A stretch of DNA of 9,458 nt from CAZBWP01 sp964630265 (GCA_964630265.1 CAZVRW010000090.1:1-9458), one strand, 5' to 3'; shown: positions 1-5,995, numbered from the stretch's first letter. A program made the numbers and translations. Notes: generated from the sequence alone by a model not told the origin.

Positions 1-311
1 CCGACGTCGATGCCATTACTTGTGTCTACCTGCTGCACGAGGTGCCGGGACCGGTGACGCGGCGGATGATCGGCGAATTCGCCCGGGTGCTGGCGCCGGG
101 CGGCCGGCTGATCCTGGTGGACTCCATCCAGTACGGCGACCGGCCGGACTACGACCCGATGATCGACGGCTTCCCCGCCTCCTTCCACGAGCCGTTCTAC
201 CGGGATTACGCACAGACCGACTTCGCCACCCTCGCCGCCGATTACGGGTTGCGCCCGGCCGGCGCGACGCGGGCCTTCCTGTCGAAGGTGATGGTGTTCG
301 ACAAGGAGTGA
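1..311 (+). CDS. Class I SAM-dependent methyltransferase, C-terminal part (5' end outside window)
   Basis: The reading frame is open from base 3 to the TGA at 309-311 and gives about 102 residues of a protein whose N-terminus lies upstream of the window. The visible part starts with DVDAITCVYLLHEVP, which fits the region after the SAM-binding core of class I methyltransferases (acidic residue, hydrophobic strand, then LHE/LHH). It is followed by FARVLAPGGRLILVDS, the helix and the APGG turn leading into strand 5 that is diagnostic of the family. The C-terminal half (FHEPFYRDY, then FATLAADYGL and FLSKVMVFDK) looks like the substrate-side lid and the last two strands. The glycine-rich SAM loop is not in the window, so the substrate cannot be named. 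An ATG-less internal GTG at 42 is not a credible start because homology-like sequence continues upstream of it. The family call is firm; the reaction is unknown. Confidence 0.85.
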   Translation, partial: DVDAITCVYLLHEVPGPVTRRMIGEFARVLAPGGRLILVDSIQYGDRPDYDPMIDGFPASFHEPFYRDYAQTDFATLAADYGLRPAGATRAFLSKVMVFDKE

Positions 312-381
312 GGGTGCTGCCTCGCAGGTTGGCGCAGCTTCCCCATGGCGTTCGGGGCGCCAGACGACTAGGATGTCGGTC

Positions 382-1089
382 ATGAAGGTTACGTGCGGGA
401 TCGCCGGAGAAACCATCGACGCTCGCGACGCGCCCACCTATACCGTCGCCGAGGCAGCCCACTATCTGCGACTGCCGGCCGCAACCTTGCGCTCGTGGGC
501 ACTGGGGCGCCAATACCCGACGGCCGATGGCGCAGCACACTTCTCGCCCCGTATCCGCCCCGCTACACGAAGACCACCCCTTCTCTCTTTCTGGAACTTA
601 ATCGAAGCCCACGTCTTGCGGTCGCTGCGGATGGAACATGGCGTGTCCGTTCCGCGATTGCGCGCCGCCCTGGATTACGCCGAAAGGGAGTTGGGCATCG
701 AGCGCCTGCTGCTTCGTGCTGAATTACGCACCAACGCCGGAAGCATTTTTCTCGCGAAGTATGGCGAGTTAATCGAGTTGTCCGCATCCGGCCAACTCGC
801 CATGCGACGCGTGCTTCATGAGCATCTAAAGCGCATCGCGTGGGACCGCTCGAATTTTCCCGAGCAGCTTTACCCGTTTTTGCCCGCCGGGGAGGCTGAG
901 AAGGAACGCCCGATCGTGATCGACGCGCGCCTTGCCTTTGGGCGTCCCATCCTTGCCAGCAAAAGCATATCGACCCGCGCGATCGCCGATCGGATCGACG
1001 CCGGCGAGACGGTGGCTGCCGTCGCTGCGGATTACGGGCTCGATTCGTCGGAAATCGAACAGGCCGCAGTCTACGAGCGGGCGGCTTGA
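382..1089 (+). CDS. VapB45-like antitoxin: MerR-like HTH plus C-terminal DUF433
   Basis: This is the probable antitoxin and autorepressor of a type II toxin-antitoxin pair, about 235 residues. An N-terminal helix-turn-helix of MerR-like type is visible (YTVAEAAHYLRLPAATLRSW, roughly residues 20-40). The C-terminus is a DUF433 domain (IVIDARLAFGRPILASKSIS, then RIDAGETVAAVAADYGLDSS), a small helical fold typical of antitoxins paired with PIN-like toxins. From memory, M. tuberculosis VapB45 (Rv2018) and VapC45 (Rv2019) have nearly the same lengths and order. I chose ATG 382 because AGGA at 370-373 lies 8 bases upstream; an in-frame ATG at 373 has no Shine-Dalgarno at proper distance but cannot be excluded. 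The stop TGA overlaps the toxin start (TTGA, 1086-1089), so the two are probably translationally coupled. The middle region (residues 60-165) is less conserved-looking. The expected role is toxin neutralisation and operator binding; this is inferred from the family. Confidence 0.82.
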   Translation: MKVTCGIAGETIDARDAPTYTVAEAAHYLRLPAATLRSWALGRQYPTADGAAHFSPRIRPATRRPPLLSFWNLIEAHVLRSLRMEHGVSVPRLRAALDYAERELGIERLLLRAELRTNAGSIFLAKYGELIELSASGQLAMRRVLHEHLKRIAWDRSNFPEQLYPFLPAGEAEKERPIVIDARLAFGRPILASKSISTRAIADRIDAGETVAAVAADYGLDSSEIEQAAVYERAA

Positions 1090-1505
1090 GCTTTGTCTAT
1101 TTCACGGATCGTGATCTGGGGACCCGGTTCCCAGGCATCTTGCGGGAAGCCGGGCTGACGGTTGAACGCCATGCAGACCATTTTGCCCACAACGCGCCAG
1201 ATGAGGAATGGCTTGCGGAGGTTAGCCGGCAGGGCTGGATCGCGCTCACCCATAACCTTCGTATCCGATATGCCCCAAACGAATGCCAAGCGGTGATCGA
1301 TCATCGCGCTTCTTTGCTGGTCCTGGTGGGTCACGCACCGTTTTCGGACCTCGCCCACGCCTTCGTGGCGACGCTGCCGCGCATCGAACGATTTCTCGAA
1401 CGGCACAAACCGCCCTTGATCGCCAAGGTCTATCGTCCCTCCCCCGCGGAAACCTCCCGCCGCGCGACCGCACGTGGACGAATCGAACTGTGGTATCCGC
1501 GGTAA
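1086..1505 (+). CDS. VapC45-like PIN-domain toxin
   Basis: A 139-residue protein of the PIN-like VapC45 group, expected to be a metal-dependent ribonuclease toxin held inactive by the upstream DUF433 protein. The start is TTG at 1086, inside the antitoxin stop; the frame then reads MSFVYFTDRDLG, and FTDRDLG near the N-terminus supplies the first acidic residues (D8, D10). APDEEWLAEV (about residues 37-46) carries the central acidic cluster, and WIALTHNLRIRY (51-62) corresponds to the segment that in PIN proteins usually carries another catalytic aspartate (THD or similar). Here that position is N57. The tail ERHKPPLIAKVYRP is, from memory, typical of this group. Translation probably depends on coupling, because only a weak GAGCGGG lies upstream. 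The family assignment is strong; catalytic competence is uncertain because of N57. Confidence 0.82.
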   Translation: MSFVYFTDRDLGTRFPGILREAGLTVERHADHFAHNAPDEEWLAEVSRQGWIALTHNLRIRYAPNECQAVIDHRASLLVLVGHAPFSDLAHAFVATLPRIERFLERHKPPLIAKVYRPSPAETSRRATARGRIELWYPR

Positions 1506-1767
1506 CGAGAACGACCGTTGAACAGGTGCCTCTCGGTATCGCGGCGCCGGAACTTCCGCCCAGCGAAATAGGCGATTGAGGGCATCTGTCCGCGCCAGGG
1601 TCGGTCTCTCCTGCGTACAGCCCATGCCTACCACTGGCTAAAGCCGGACGTGCCGACGCGGCCGCTGCCTGACCGGGTGCCGACCAAATGGCATGGCCGT
1701 GCCTCCAGGCGACGGCGGTAACGTCGGCGAGATGGTTCCGTGACGGGCTTTCGGCTCAGCACCTGTC

Positions 1768-1824
1768 CTCATGCTGACGGCCCTTCGTCTGCGGGCCGCG
1801 GGGCGGCCCTCCGCTCAGGATGAG
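1768..1824. repeat. REP-like imperfect palindrome, copy 1
   Basis: The outer arms are CTCATGCTGA (1768-1777) and TCAGGATGAG (1815-1824), complementary at 9 of 10 positions. The centre holds GGGCCGC-GGG-GCGGCCC, a perfect 7-bp stem with a 3-base loop. The 25-base core at 1786-1810 recurs exactly at 1867-1891. Arms of the form CTCATCCTGA around a variable GC-rich centre are, from memory, common dispersed intergenic palindromes in alphaproteobacteria. They are non-coding; a role in transcript end stability or as a non-autonomous mobile repeat is possible but not shown here. Confidence 0.6.
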
Positions 1825-1860
1825 CAGCATTGGAGGTCGATCGCGGCTAGCGCCGGGTGC

Positions 1861-1910
1861 GCCTTGCGTCTGCGGGCCGCGGGGCGGCCCTTCGCTGGGG
1901 GATGAGGGGC
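1861..1910. repeat. REP-like palindrome, degenerate copy 2
   Basis: This is a second unit 81 bases downstream of the first. It shares the exact 25-base core (1867-1891, containing the same GGGCCGC/GCGGCCC stem) and a decayed right arm (GGATGAG near 1900-1906). The left arm is not recognisable. Similarity between the units continues loosely after the core (GCATTGGAGG after copy 1, GCATTGAAGG after copy 2), which suggests a tandem duplication of a roughly 80-base segment followed by divergence. Confidence 0.55.
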
Positions 1911-2016
1911 ATTGAAGGGCGTCCGGGGCTGGTGCCGGGGGCGGGTTCGCGCTAGGGTCCGGCTCACCTGCGGGACGTGCCTGTTCCGCGCCCCCTTCCC
2001 GGATCAGGTGATCGCC

Positions 2017-3663
2017 ATGCTGAAGAAGCTCTCCACCTTCCCCGGCCTGAAAGGCCCCGTCGTCTGCGTGATCATGGACGGCATCGGCATCAACCCGAGC
2101 GATGTGGGCAACGCCGTCGCCGCGGCCTACACGCCGACCCTGGATCGGCTGTTTAAGACCTATCCGAACATCGCCCTGAAGGCGCACGGCACCGCCGTCG
2201 GCATGCCCAGCGACGAGGACATGGGGAACTCCGAGGTCGGCCACAACGCGCTGGGCTCGGGGCAGGTCTACAACCAGGGGGCGTCGCTGGTGAGCGAGGC
2301 CATCGCGTCCGGCGAGATGTTCGACAAGCCGGCGTGGCGCGAGATCGTCGCCGCCGCCAAGGCGAGCGGCGGCGCGCTGCACTTCCTCGGCCTGTTCTCC
2401 GACGGCAACGTGCATTCGCACATCGACCACCTGAAGGCGATGATCAAGCGGGCCAAGGACGAGGGGGTCGCGCGCGTCCGCATCCACATCCTGCTGGACG
2501 GCCGCGACGTGCCGGAAACCTCGGCCCTCGACTACGTGGAGCCGTTCGAGGCGTTCCTGGCCGAGGTCAACGGTGGCGGTTTCGATGCCCGCATCGCCAG
2601 CGGCGGCGGCCGGATGAACATCACCATGGACCGCTACGAGGCCAACTGGAGCATGGTGGAGAAGGGCTGGCACACCCACGTGCTCGGCGAAGGGCCGGGG
2701 TTCGCCTCGGCGGCGGACGCGATCCGGTCGCTGCGCGAGCAGTATCCGGGGACCATCGACCAGGACCTGCCGCCGTTCATCATCGCCGCGGATGGGCAGC
2801 CGGTAGGCACCATCGAGGACGGCGACAGCGTCGTCTTCTTCAACTTCCGCGGCGACCGGGCGATCGAGATCTCCCTGGCGTTCGAGAAGGACGACTTCGA
2901 CAAGTTCGACCGGGTGCGCCGGCCCGCGGTGACCTACGCCGGCATGCTGGAATATGACGGCGACCTGCACATCCCGTCGCGCTACTTGGTGCCGCCACCG
3001 TCGATCCGGCACACCTTGGGCGAATACCTGTGCGCCGAGGGCGTGCGCTCGCTGGCCATCTCCGAGACGCAGAAGTATGGCCACGTCACCTATTTCTGGA
3101 ACGGCAACCGCAGCGGCAAGATCAACGAGGCGTTGGAGGAATACATCGAGATTCCGTCCGACGTGGTGCCGTTCGAACAGCGGCCGTGGATGAAGTCGGC
3201 GGAGATCACCGATCGGCTGATCGCCGAGTTGAAGACCGGCAAGTATGACTTCGCCCGGGTCAACTATGCCAACGGCGACATGGTCGGCCACACCGGCATC
3301 TTCCAGGCGGCGCGCATCGCCGTCGAGTGCGTCGACCTGGCGCTGTCGCGGCTGCTGCCGGTGGTGGATGCCCTGGGCGGCGTCGTGCTGATCACCGCCG
3401 ATCACGGCAACGCCGACGAGATGTTCGAACTGGACAAGGCGGGCGAGCCGAAGTTCAACGAAAAGGGCACCGCCAAGGCGAAGACCAGCCACACGCTCAG
3501 GCCGGTGCCATTCATCCTCTACGACAACCAGACCGGCGGCAAGCTGGACCTGATCCGCGGCAACGCCTACGGCCTCAGCAACGTCGCCGCGACGATCAGC
3601 AATCTGCTCGGCTACGAACCCGCGGAGATGTGGGATCCGAGCACGTTGGAGATCAAGGCGTAA
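2017..3663 (+). CDS. gpmI: 2,3-bisphosphoglycerate-independent phosphoglycerate mutase
   Basis: Interconverts 3-phosphoglycerate and 2-phosphoglycerate in glycolysis and gluconeogenesis, in the cytoplasm, using two manganese ions and a phosphoserine intermediate. The protein has 548 residues, slightly longer than the common 510-residue forms. All hallmarks of the alkaline-phosphatase superfamily site are visible: CVIMDGIGI with metal ligand D21, MGNSEVGHN with the nucleophile S72, SDGNVHSHIDHL with H133, DGRD at 161-164, NGDMVGHTG with D421 and H425, ITADHGNADEM with D462 and H463, and KTSHT with H492. The start ATG at 2017 follows AGGTGA (2006-2011) at 5 bases and begins MLKKLSTFPG. The frame is open further upstream, but that extension runs into the repeats and is not protein-like. 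It appears to be a single-gene unit with a hairpin downstream. The identification is essentially certain. Confidence 0.97.
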   Translation: MLKKLSTFPGLKGPVVCVIMDGIGINPSDVGNAVAAAYTPTLDRLFKTYPNIALKAHGTAVGMPSDEDMGNSEVGHNALGSGQVYNQGASLVSEAIASGEMFDKPAWREIVAAAKASGGALHFLGLFSDGNVHSHIDHLKAMIKRAKDEGVARVRIHILLDGRDVPETSALDYVEPFEAFLAEVNGGGFDARIASGGGRMNITMDRYEANWSMVEKGWHTHVLGEGPGFASAADAIRSLREQYPGTIDQDLPPFIIAADGQPVGTIEDGDSVVFFNFRGDRAIEISLAFEKDDFDKFDRVRRPAVTYAGMLEYDGDLHIPSRYLVPPPSIRHTLGEYLCAEGVRSLAISETQKYGHVTYFWNGNRSGKINEALEEYIEIPSDVVPFEQRPWMKSAEITDRLIAELKTGKYDFARVNYANGDMVGHTGIFQAARIAVECVDLALSRLLPVVDALGGVVLITADHGNADEMFELDKAGEPKFNEKGTAKAKTSHTLRPVPFILYDNQTGGKLDLIRGNAYGLSNVAATISNLLGYEPAEMWDPSTLEIKA

Positions 3664-3701
3664 GCAGCCGGCGCCAACCGCCTGGCTCTCTGTTCTCGGG
3701 C

Positions 3702-3725
3702 CGCGCCGCCGACGGTCGGCGCGCG
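3702..3725 (+). terminator. Possible gpmI terminator hairpin
   Basis: CGCGC (3702-3706), one bulged C, GCCGA (3708-3712), loop CGG, TCGGC (3716-3720) and GCGCG (3721-3725) form a 10-bp GC stem with one bulge, 39 bases after the gpmI stop. No T-run follows, so intrinsic termination is likely weak; the structure may instead protect the transcript end. Confidence 0.4.
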
Positions 3726-3764
3726 CCTTGATCGGCGGCAGAGTGTACGTCCGGTTCGTCGACC

Positions 3765-3770
3765 TTGACA
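3765..3770 (+). promoter_or_regulatory. Possible -35 box of the MarR-type gene
   Basis: A perfect consensus TTGACA lies 31 bases before the ATG at 3802. At the normal 17-base spacing the -10 position would fall on TAGGAG (3788-3793), a poor match that sits inside the dyad. If real, the transcript would be almost leaderless and a protein bound to the dyad would block RNA polymerase directly. Candidate only. Confidence 0.35.
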
Positions 3771-3787
3771 GGTGCGGGGACATTATG

Positions 3788-3799
3788 TAGGAGTCCTAA
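3788..3799 (+). promoter_or_regulatory. TAGGAGTCCTAA dyad overlapping the RBS, copy 1
   Basis: TAGGA-G-TCCTA (3788-3798) is a perfect dyad around a central G, two bases before the regulator's start codon. GGAG within it lies 8 bases from ATG 3802 and serves as Shine-Dalgarno. The same 12 bases recur at 4454-4465 before the next gene. A one-base loop cannot fold as an RNA hairpin, so a dimeric DNA-binding protein, most simply the encoded MarR regulator itself, is the favoured reader. The binding is inferred. Confidence 0.6.
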
Positions 3800-3801
3800 T
3801 T

Positions 3802-4392
3802 ATGATCTCTTTCGACGACCTTTCCGAGCCGCTGGAGCGGCGCCTTGCCGACGGCCTCGCGCGCCTCGCCGCAGCGGCACGGCAGCTCGACTGGCAAGCG
3901 GCGCAGATCGAAGGACTGTCACCGACGCAGGCGGAAATTCTGACGTTCGTCGTTCGCCGGCCGCTGGGCGTCCGGCTGTCGGCGGCGGCGGCGCACGCCG
4001 GCGTGCGCAGTCCCACCGCGAGCGACGCCGTCGCCGCCTTGGAACGGAAGGCGCTGATCGGCAAGCACGCGGACGCCACGGACGGACGGGCGGTGCTGCT
4101 GAAGGCGACCCCCGCGGGCACGGCGCTGGTGCAGCGCTGGCCCCTGCCGTTCCAGCCGGCCGTCCAGGGTCTCGACGCCGACGACCAGGCCGCGCTGCTG
4201 CGCCTCGTGGTGACGATGATCCGCAGCCTGCAACTGCGCAACCTGATCGCCCCGCAACGCACCTGCGTGACCTGCGGGTATTATCGGCGCACCGCCGCGC
4301 CGGAGCGCCACTTCTGTACCTACGTCGGCGCGCCGATGGCCGACCGGCATCTGCGCGTCGACTGCCCCGAACACCAAGCCGCAGCCGCCTGA
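3802..4392 (+). CDS. MarR-type regulator with a four-cysteine C-terminal extension
   Basis: A 196-residue dimeric winged-helix repressor candidate. The MarR core is visible: LSPTQAEILTFVV (about 39-51) is the first helix pair, LSAAAAHAGVRSPTASDAVA (about 58-77) the recognition helix-turn-helix, and ADATDGRAVLLKATPAG (about 91-107) the wing with its conserved D-x-R turn. After the dimerisation helices a short module contains C155-x2-C158, H171-C172 and D187-C188-P-E-H191, a spacing that fits a small zinc or iron site or a thiol redox switch. I chose ATG 3802 (MISFDDLSEP) because of the RBS at 3790-3793; an upstream in-frame GTG at 3772 would run through the dyad. The secreted-protein gene follows after 74 bases and carries the same dyad, so the two probably form one unit or regulon under autoregulation. 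The ligand and signal are unknown. Confidence 0.85.
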   Translation: MISFDDLSEPLERRLADGLARLAAAARQLDWQAAQIEGLSPTQAEILTFVVRRPLGVRLSAAAAHAGVRSPTASDAVAALERKALIGKHADATDGRAVLLKATPAGTALVQRWPLPFQPAVQGLDADDQAALLRLVVTMIRSLQLRNLIAPQRTCVTCGYYRRTAAPERHFCTYVGAPMADRHLRVDCPEHQAAAA

Positions 4393-4453
4393 CGGCACGG
4401 CCCCAGCTTCTGGCCGTGACGGCCCGGAGAACAACGAGGACGAAACATTTCGA

Positions 4454-4465
4454 TAGGAGTCCTAA
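4454..4465 (+). promoter_or_regulatory. TAGGAGTCCTAA dyad overlapping the RBS, copy 2
   Basis: This is identical over 12 bases to the element at 3788-3799. It lies one base before ATG 4467, with GGAG (4456-4459) 7 bases from the start. The surrounding bases differ between the two sites, so this is not simply a longer duplication. It marks the gene as a likely target of the upstream MarR-type regulator and fixes the start codon of the secreted protein. Confidence 0.6.
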
Positions 4466-4466
4466 C

Positions 4467-5312
4467 ATGATAGCCAGAGCCCTCGCCCGCTGCGCCGCCC
4501 GACCGGCGCGCCTCCCCGCCGAACACGCACGTCGCCCCGCCCCCGCGAGCAGACCGCCCAAGACCGTGGCGTGGGCCGCCGGCCTCGCCGTGCTGGTCGC
4601 CGCCTCGGGTGCCGCCCCAGGTGCTGCCGATGCGCACGACGCCGGCGCGGGCGGCATCGCCGCCGCCCGCGGCGGTGCCGCCGCACCCTTCGACATCGTT
4701 CGTGCGACACTGACGACCGACGGCAACAACGCCGTGTTCCACATGGCCGTTTCCGGTGATGCCGGCAGCGCAAAACCGACGCCGACCGGCACGCTCGCGG
4801 GGGCCAGCGTCTTTTCCTACGTCTGGCCGACGTCGATCGACCCCGCCGTTGTCGGCTTCGAGGCCGGTGCCGGAATCCTCGCGTTCGCCGTCACCTCCCA
4901 CCCCGATTTCGACGACACGCCGCTGTTCGACGAAAACGCCGACGGCATTCTCGACAACGACGGCGACGTCTGGCACAGCCATTGGGTGGTCTTGACACCG
5001 GACGACGCCTGCGGACCCGGACAGCTCAAGGTCCGCGACATCCCGGACGGCGCCACGCCGCGCCTGCCGAAAACTTGGCCGGGCCTGCCCATCCTCATCG
5101 ACAGCCCCGGCTGGTCGCCCGCCATCGACGCTGAGATGGTCAAGGTGCGCGTGCCGTTCGACGACATCGGTGTGGTCGAAGCGGCCCAGTTCGACGGCGT
5201 GACCGCGGGCCTGCGCGTCAACGAAAGCGTCCACGCGCCGCTCCTGTGCGTCGTCGACGTGTTCGACGTCGCCTCGGGCGACCTGTCGTTGCCGGGCAAG
5301 GTGAACCGCTGA
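4467..5312 (+). CDS. Secreted protein of unknown function with an EF-hand-like acidic loop
   Basis: 281 residues; I do not recognise a named family. An unusually long basic N-region (about 32 residues, rich in Arg and Pro) precedes a hydrophobic stretch (AWAAGLAVLVAASGAA) and a likely signal peptidase I site after GAADA (A56). The mature part begins with His-Asp, Gly and Ala-rich sequence, then looks like a beta-rich domain (FDIVRATLTTDGNNAVFHMA and SVFSYVWPTSIDP). Residues 155-166, DENADGILDNDG, match an EF-hand or dockerin-type calcium loop (D1, N3, D5, G6, D9) and are followed by DVWHSHWVVL. Two cysteines remain in the mature chain (C182, C261) and could form a disulfide. ATG 4467 is chosen because of the RBS inside the shared TAGGAGTCCTAA; an internal GTG at 4566 would give a shorter signal but has no RBS. 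The expected location is the periplasm or outside the cell. A link to the MarR gene is supported by the shared element; the function is unknown. Confidence 0.75.
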   Translation: MIARALARCAARPARLPAEHARRPAPASRPPKTVAWAAGLAVLVAASGAAPGAADAHDAGAGGIAAARGGAAAPFDIVRATLTTDGNNAVFHMAVSGDAGSAKPTPTGTLAGASVFSYVWPTSIDPAVVGFEAGAGILAFAVTSHPDFDDTPLFDENADGILDNDGDVWHSHWVVLTPDDACGPGQLKVRDIPDGATPRLPKTWPGLPILIDSPGWSPAIDAEMVKVRVPFDDIGVVEAAQFDGVTAGLRVNESVHAPLLCVVDVFDVASGDLSLPGKVNR

Positions 5313-5320
5313 CGGCGGCG

Positions 5321-5365
5321 GAGCGGTACGGCTTATAGCGGACCCTGGCCTGGGCCGTGCCGCTC
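5321..5365 (+). terminator. Hairpin after the secreted-protein gene
   Basis: GAGCGGTACGGC (5321-5332) pairs with GCCGTGCCGCTC (5354-5365), a 12-bp stem with one G-U pair and a 21-base loop, starting 9 bases after the stop codon. There is no T-run, so a Rho-independent terminator is only possible; transcript-end protection is an alternative. Confidence 0.4.
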
Positions 5366-5408
5366 TGAATGCCGGGACGGTCTCTCCGGCGCCTCATCGC
5401 TGGCGTCC

Positions 5409-5438
5409 AACGTCTCCCACGGGCAAACGTCTCCCACG
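5409..5438 (+). repeat. 13-bp direct repeat upstream of the cytochrome c gene
   Basis: AACGTCTCCCACG occurs at 5409-5421 and again at 5426-5438, 17 bases start to start. It lies 111 bases or more before the cytochrome ATG in an otherwise featureless spacer. Tandem sites like this can be binding sites for a regulator, but no family-specific motif was recognised. Confidence 0.5.
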
Positions 5439-5548
5439 AGTCGGGGGTGGCGTGCCCGTGTTCCGCGTATCGCTCCCGGCCACTTTCCGTTAGACTGCTA
5501 CGACGGTACGTCGGCAACGCAGCCGGCGATCGAGCGGGAGGGTTTTCG

Positions 5549-5995
5549 ATGGTATCAGAGCGAGGAAAATCGATCCGGGCGTGGCTGGGAACGAGGCTTG
5601 GCCGCGCGGCGATGGGGGGCGCCGTCGCCGTTGTGATCTTCGTCGGCATCGGCGCGCCGGCGCGGGCGCAGTCGCCGGGCACCATTCCACCGCCGCCGTT
5701 CGGGGCAAACTCGCCCGCCGCGGCTTGTATCGTCTGTCACAGCCTGGAAGCCGGCGGACCGTTTCGCGTCGCGCCGAACCTGTGGGGCATCGTCGGCGCC
5801 GAGAAGGCGCGCGATCGGGAGTGGTATGGCTATTCCATGGCCCTCAGGACCAAGGGCGGCGTCTGGACGGCGGACGAACTGGATGCATTCCTCGAAAATG
5901 CCGGCGCGTTTGCTCCGGGCAGCACCAAGAGTATCCGCCTCGCCGACGCCGACGAGCGCCGGGCCATCGTCGATTATCTGCAGACGCTTCAGTAG
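5549..5995 (+). CDS. Secreted class I monohaem cytochrome c lacking the usual axial Met
   Basis: 148 residues, a probable periplasmic electron carrier or haem protein. A signal peptide is clear: basic N-region, hydrophobic stretch AVAVVIFVGIGA, and cleavage after ARA (A40). The haem motif CIVCH is at C60-C63-H64, followed by SLEAGGPFRVAPNLWGIVG, which matches class I cytochromes of the mitochondrial or cytochrome c2 type (CHSL...GPNLWG). The central part WYGYSMALRTKGGVWTADEL and the terminal helix RRAIVDYLQTLQ also fit. The loop that normally reads PGTKM with the sixth haem ligand here reads PGSTKSIRL (S125 to L131), so the methionine is replaced by S128. The only other Met in the mature chain is M97, in the YSMAL segment. 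The start ATG at 5549 has an excellent RBS, GGGAGGG at 5536-5542, 6 bases upstream. It stands alone, convergent with the lipoprotein gene. The electron partner is unknown. Confidence 0.88.
   Translation: MVSERGKSIRAWLGTRLGRAAMGGAVAVVIFVGIGAPARAQSPGTIPPPPFGANSPAAACIVCHSLEAGGPFRVAPNLWGIVGAEKARDREWYGYSMALRTKGGVWTADELDAFLENAGAFAPGSTKSIRLADADERRAIVDYLQTLQ

Larger units (their letters stand above)
1506..2016. other. Non-coding interval with repeats between the toxin and gpmI
   Basis: No credible gene fills this 511-base stretch. Bases 1578-1721 stay open in one plus-strand frame and contain the peptide YHWLKPDVPTRPLPDRVP, but there is no start codon or ribosome binding site and I do not recognise it; it could be a decayed gene end. 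From about 1768 to 1910 the interval holds two REP-like palindromic units, listed separately. The last 20 bases before gpmI carry its ribosome binding site, AGGTGA at 2006-2011. No clear -35/-10 pair for gpmI could be picked by eye. Confidence 0.6.

Noticed and set aside
1071..1634. 187-codon minus-strand open frame over the PIN toxin gene
   Set aside because: It is antisense to a recognisable VapC45-like protein and has no recognisable domain.
1578..1721. Open plus-strand stretch containing YHWLKPDVPTRPLPDRVP
   Set aside because: There is no start codon or RBS and the family is not recognised. A decayed gene fragment is possible, but this cannot be supported without a database search.
1756..3783. 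675-codon open frame on the minus strand, antisense to gpmI
   Set aside because: The opposite strand encodes a complete GpmI with every catalytic motif. The antisense frame is open because of GC-rich third positions, and its composition (Val, Asp, Arg, His-rich without motifs) is that of a shadow.
3765..4466. Extension of the secreted-protein frame upstream to 3765
   Set aside because: It overlaps the MarR gene in another frame, is Arg/Ala/Pro-rich without motifs, and the RBS at 4456-4459 marks ATG 4467 as the start.
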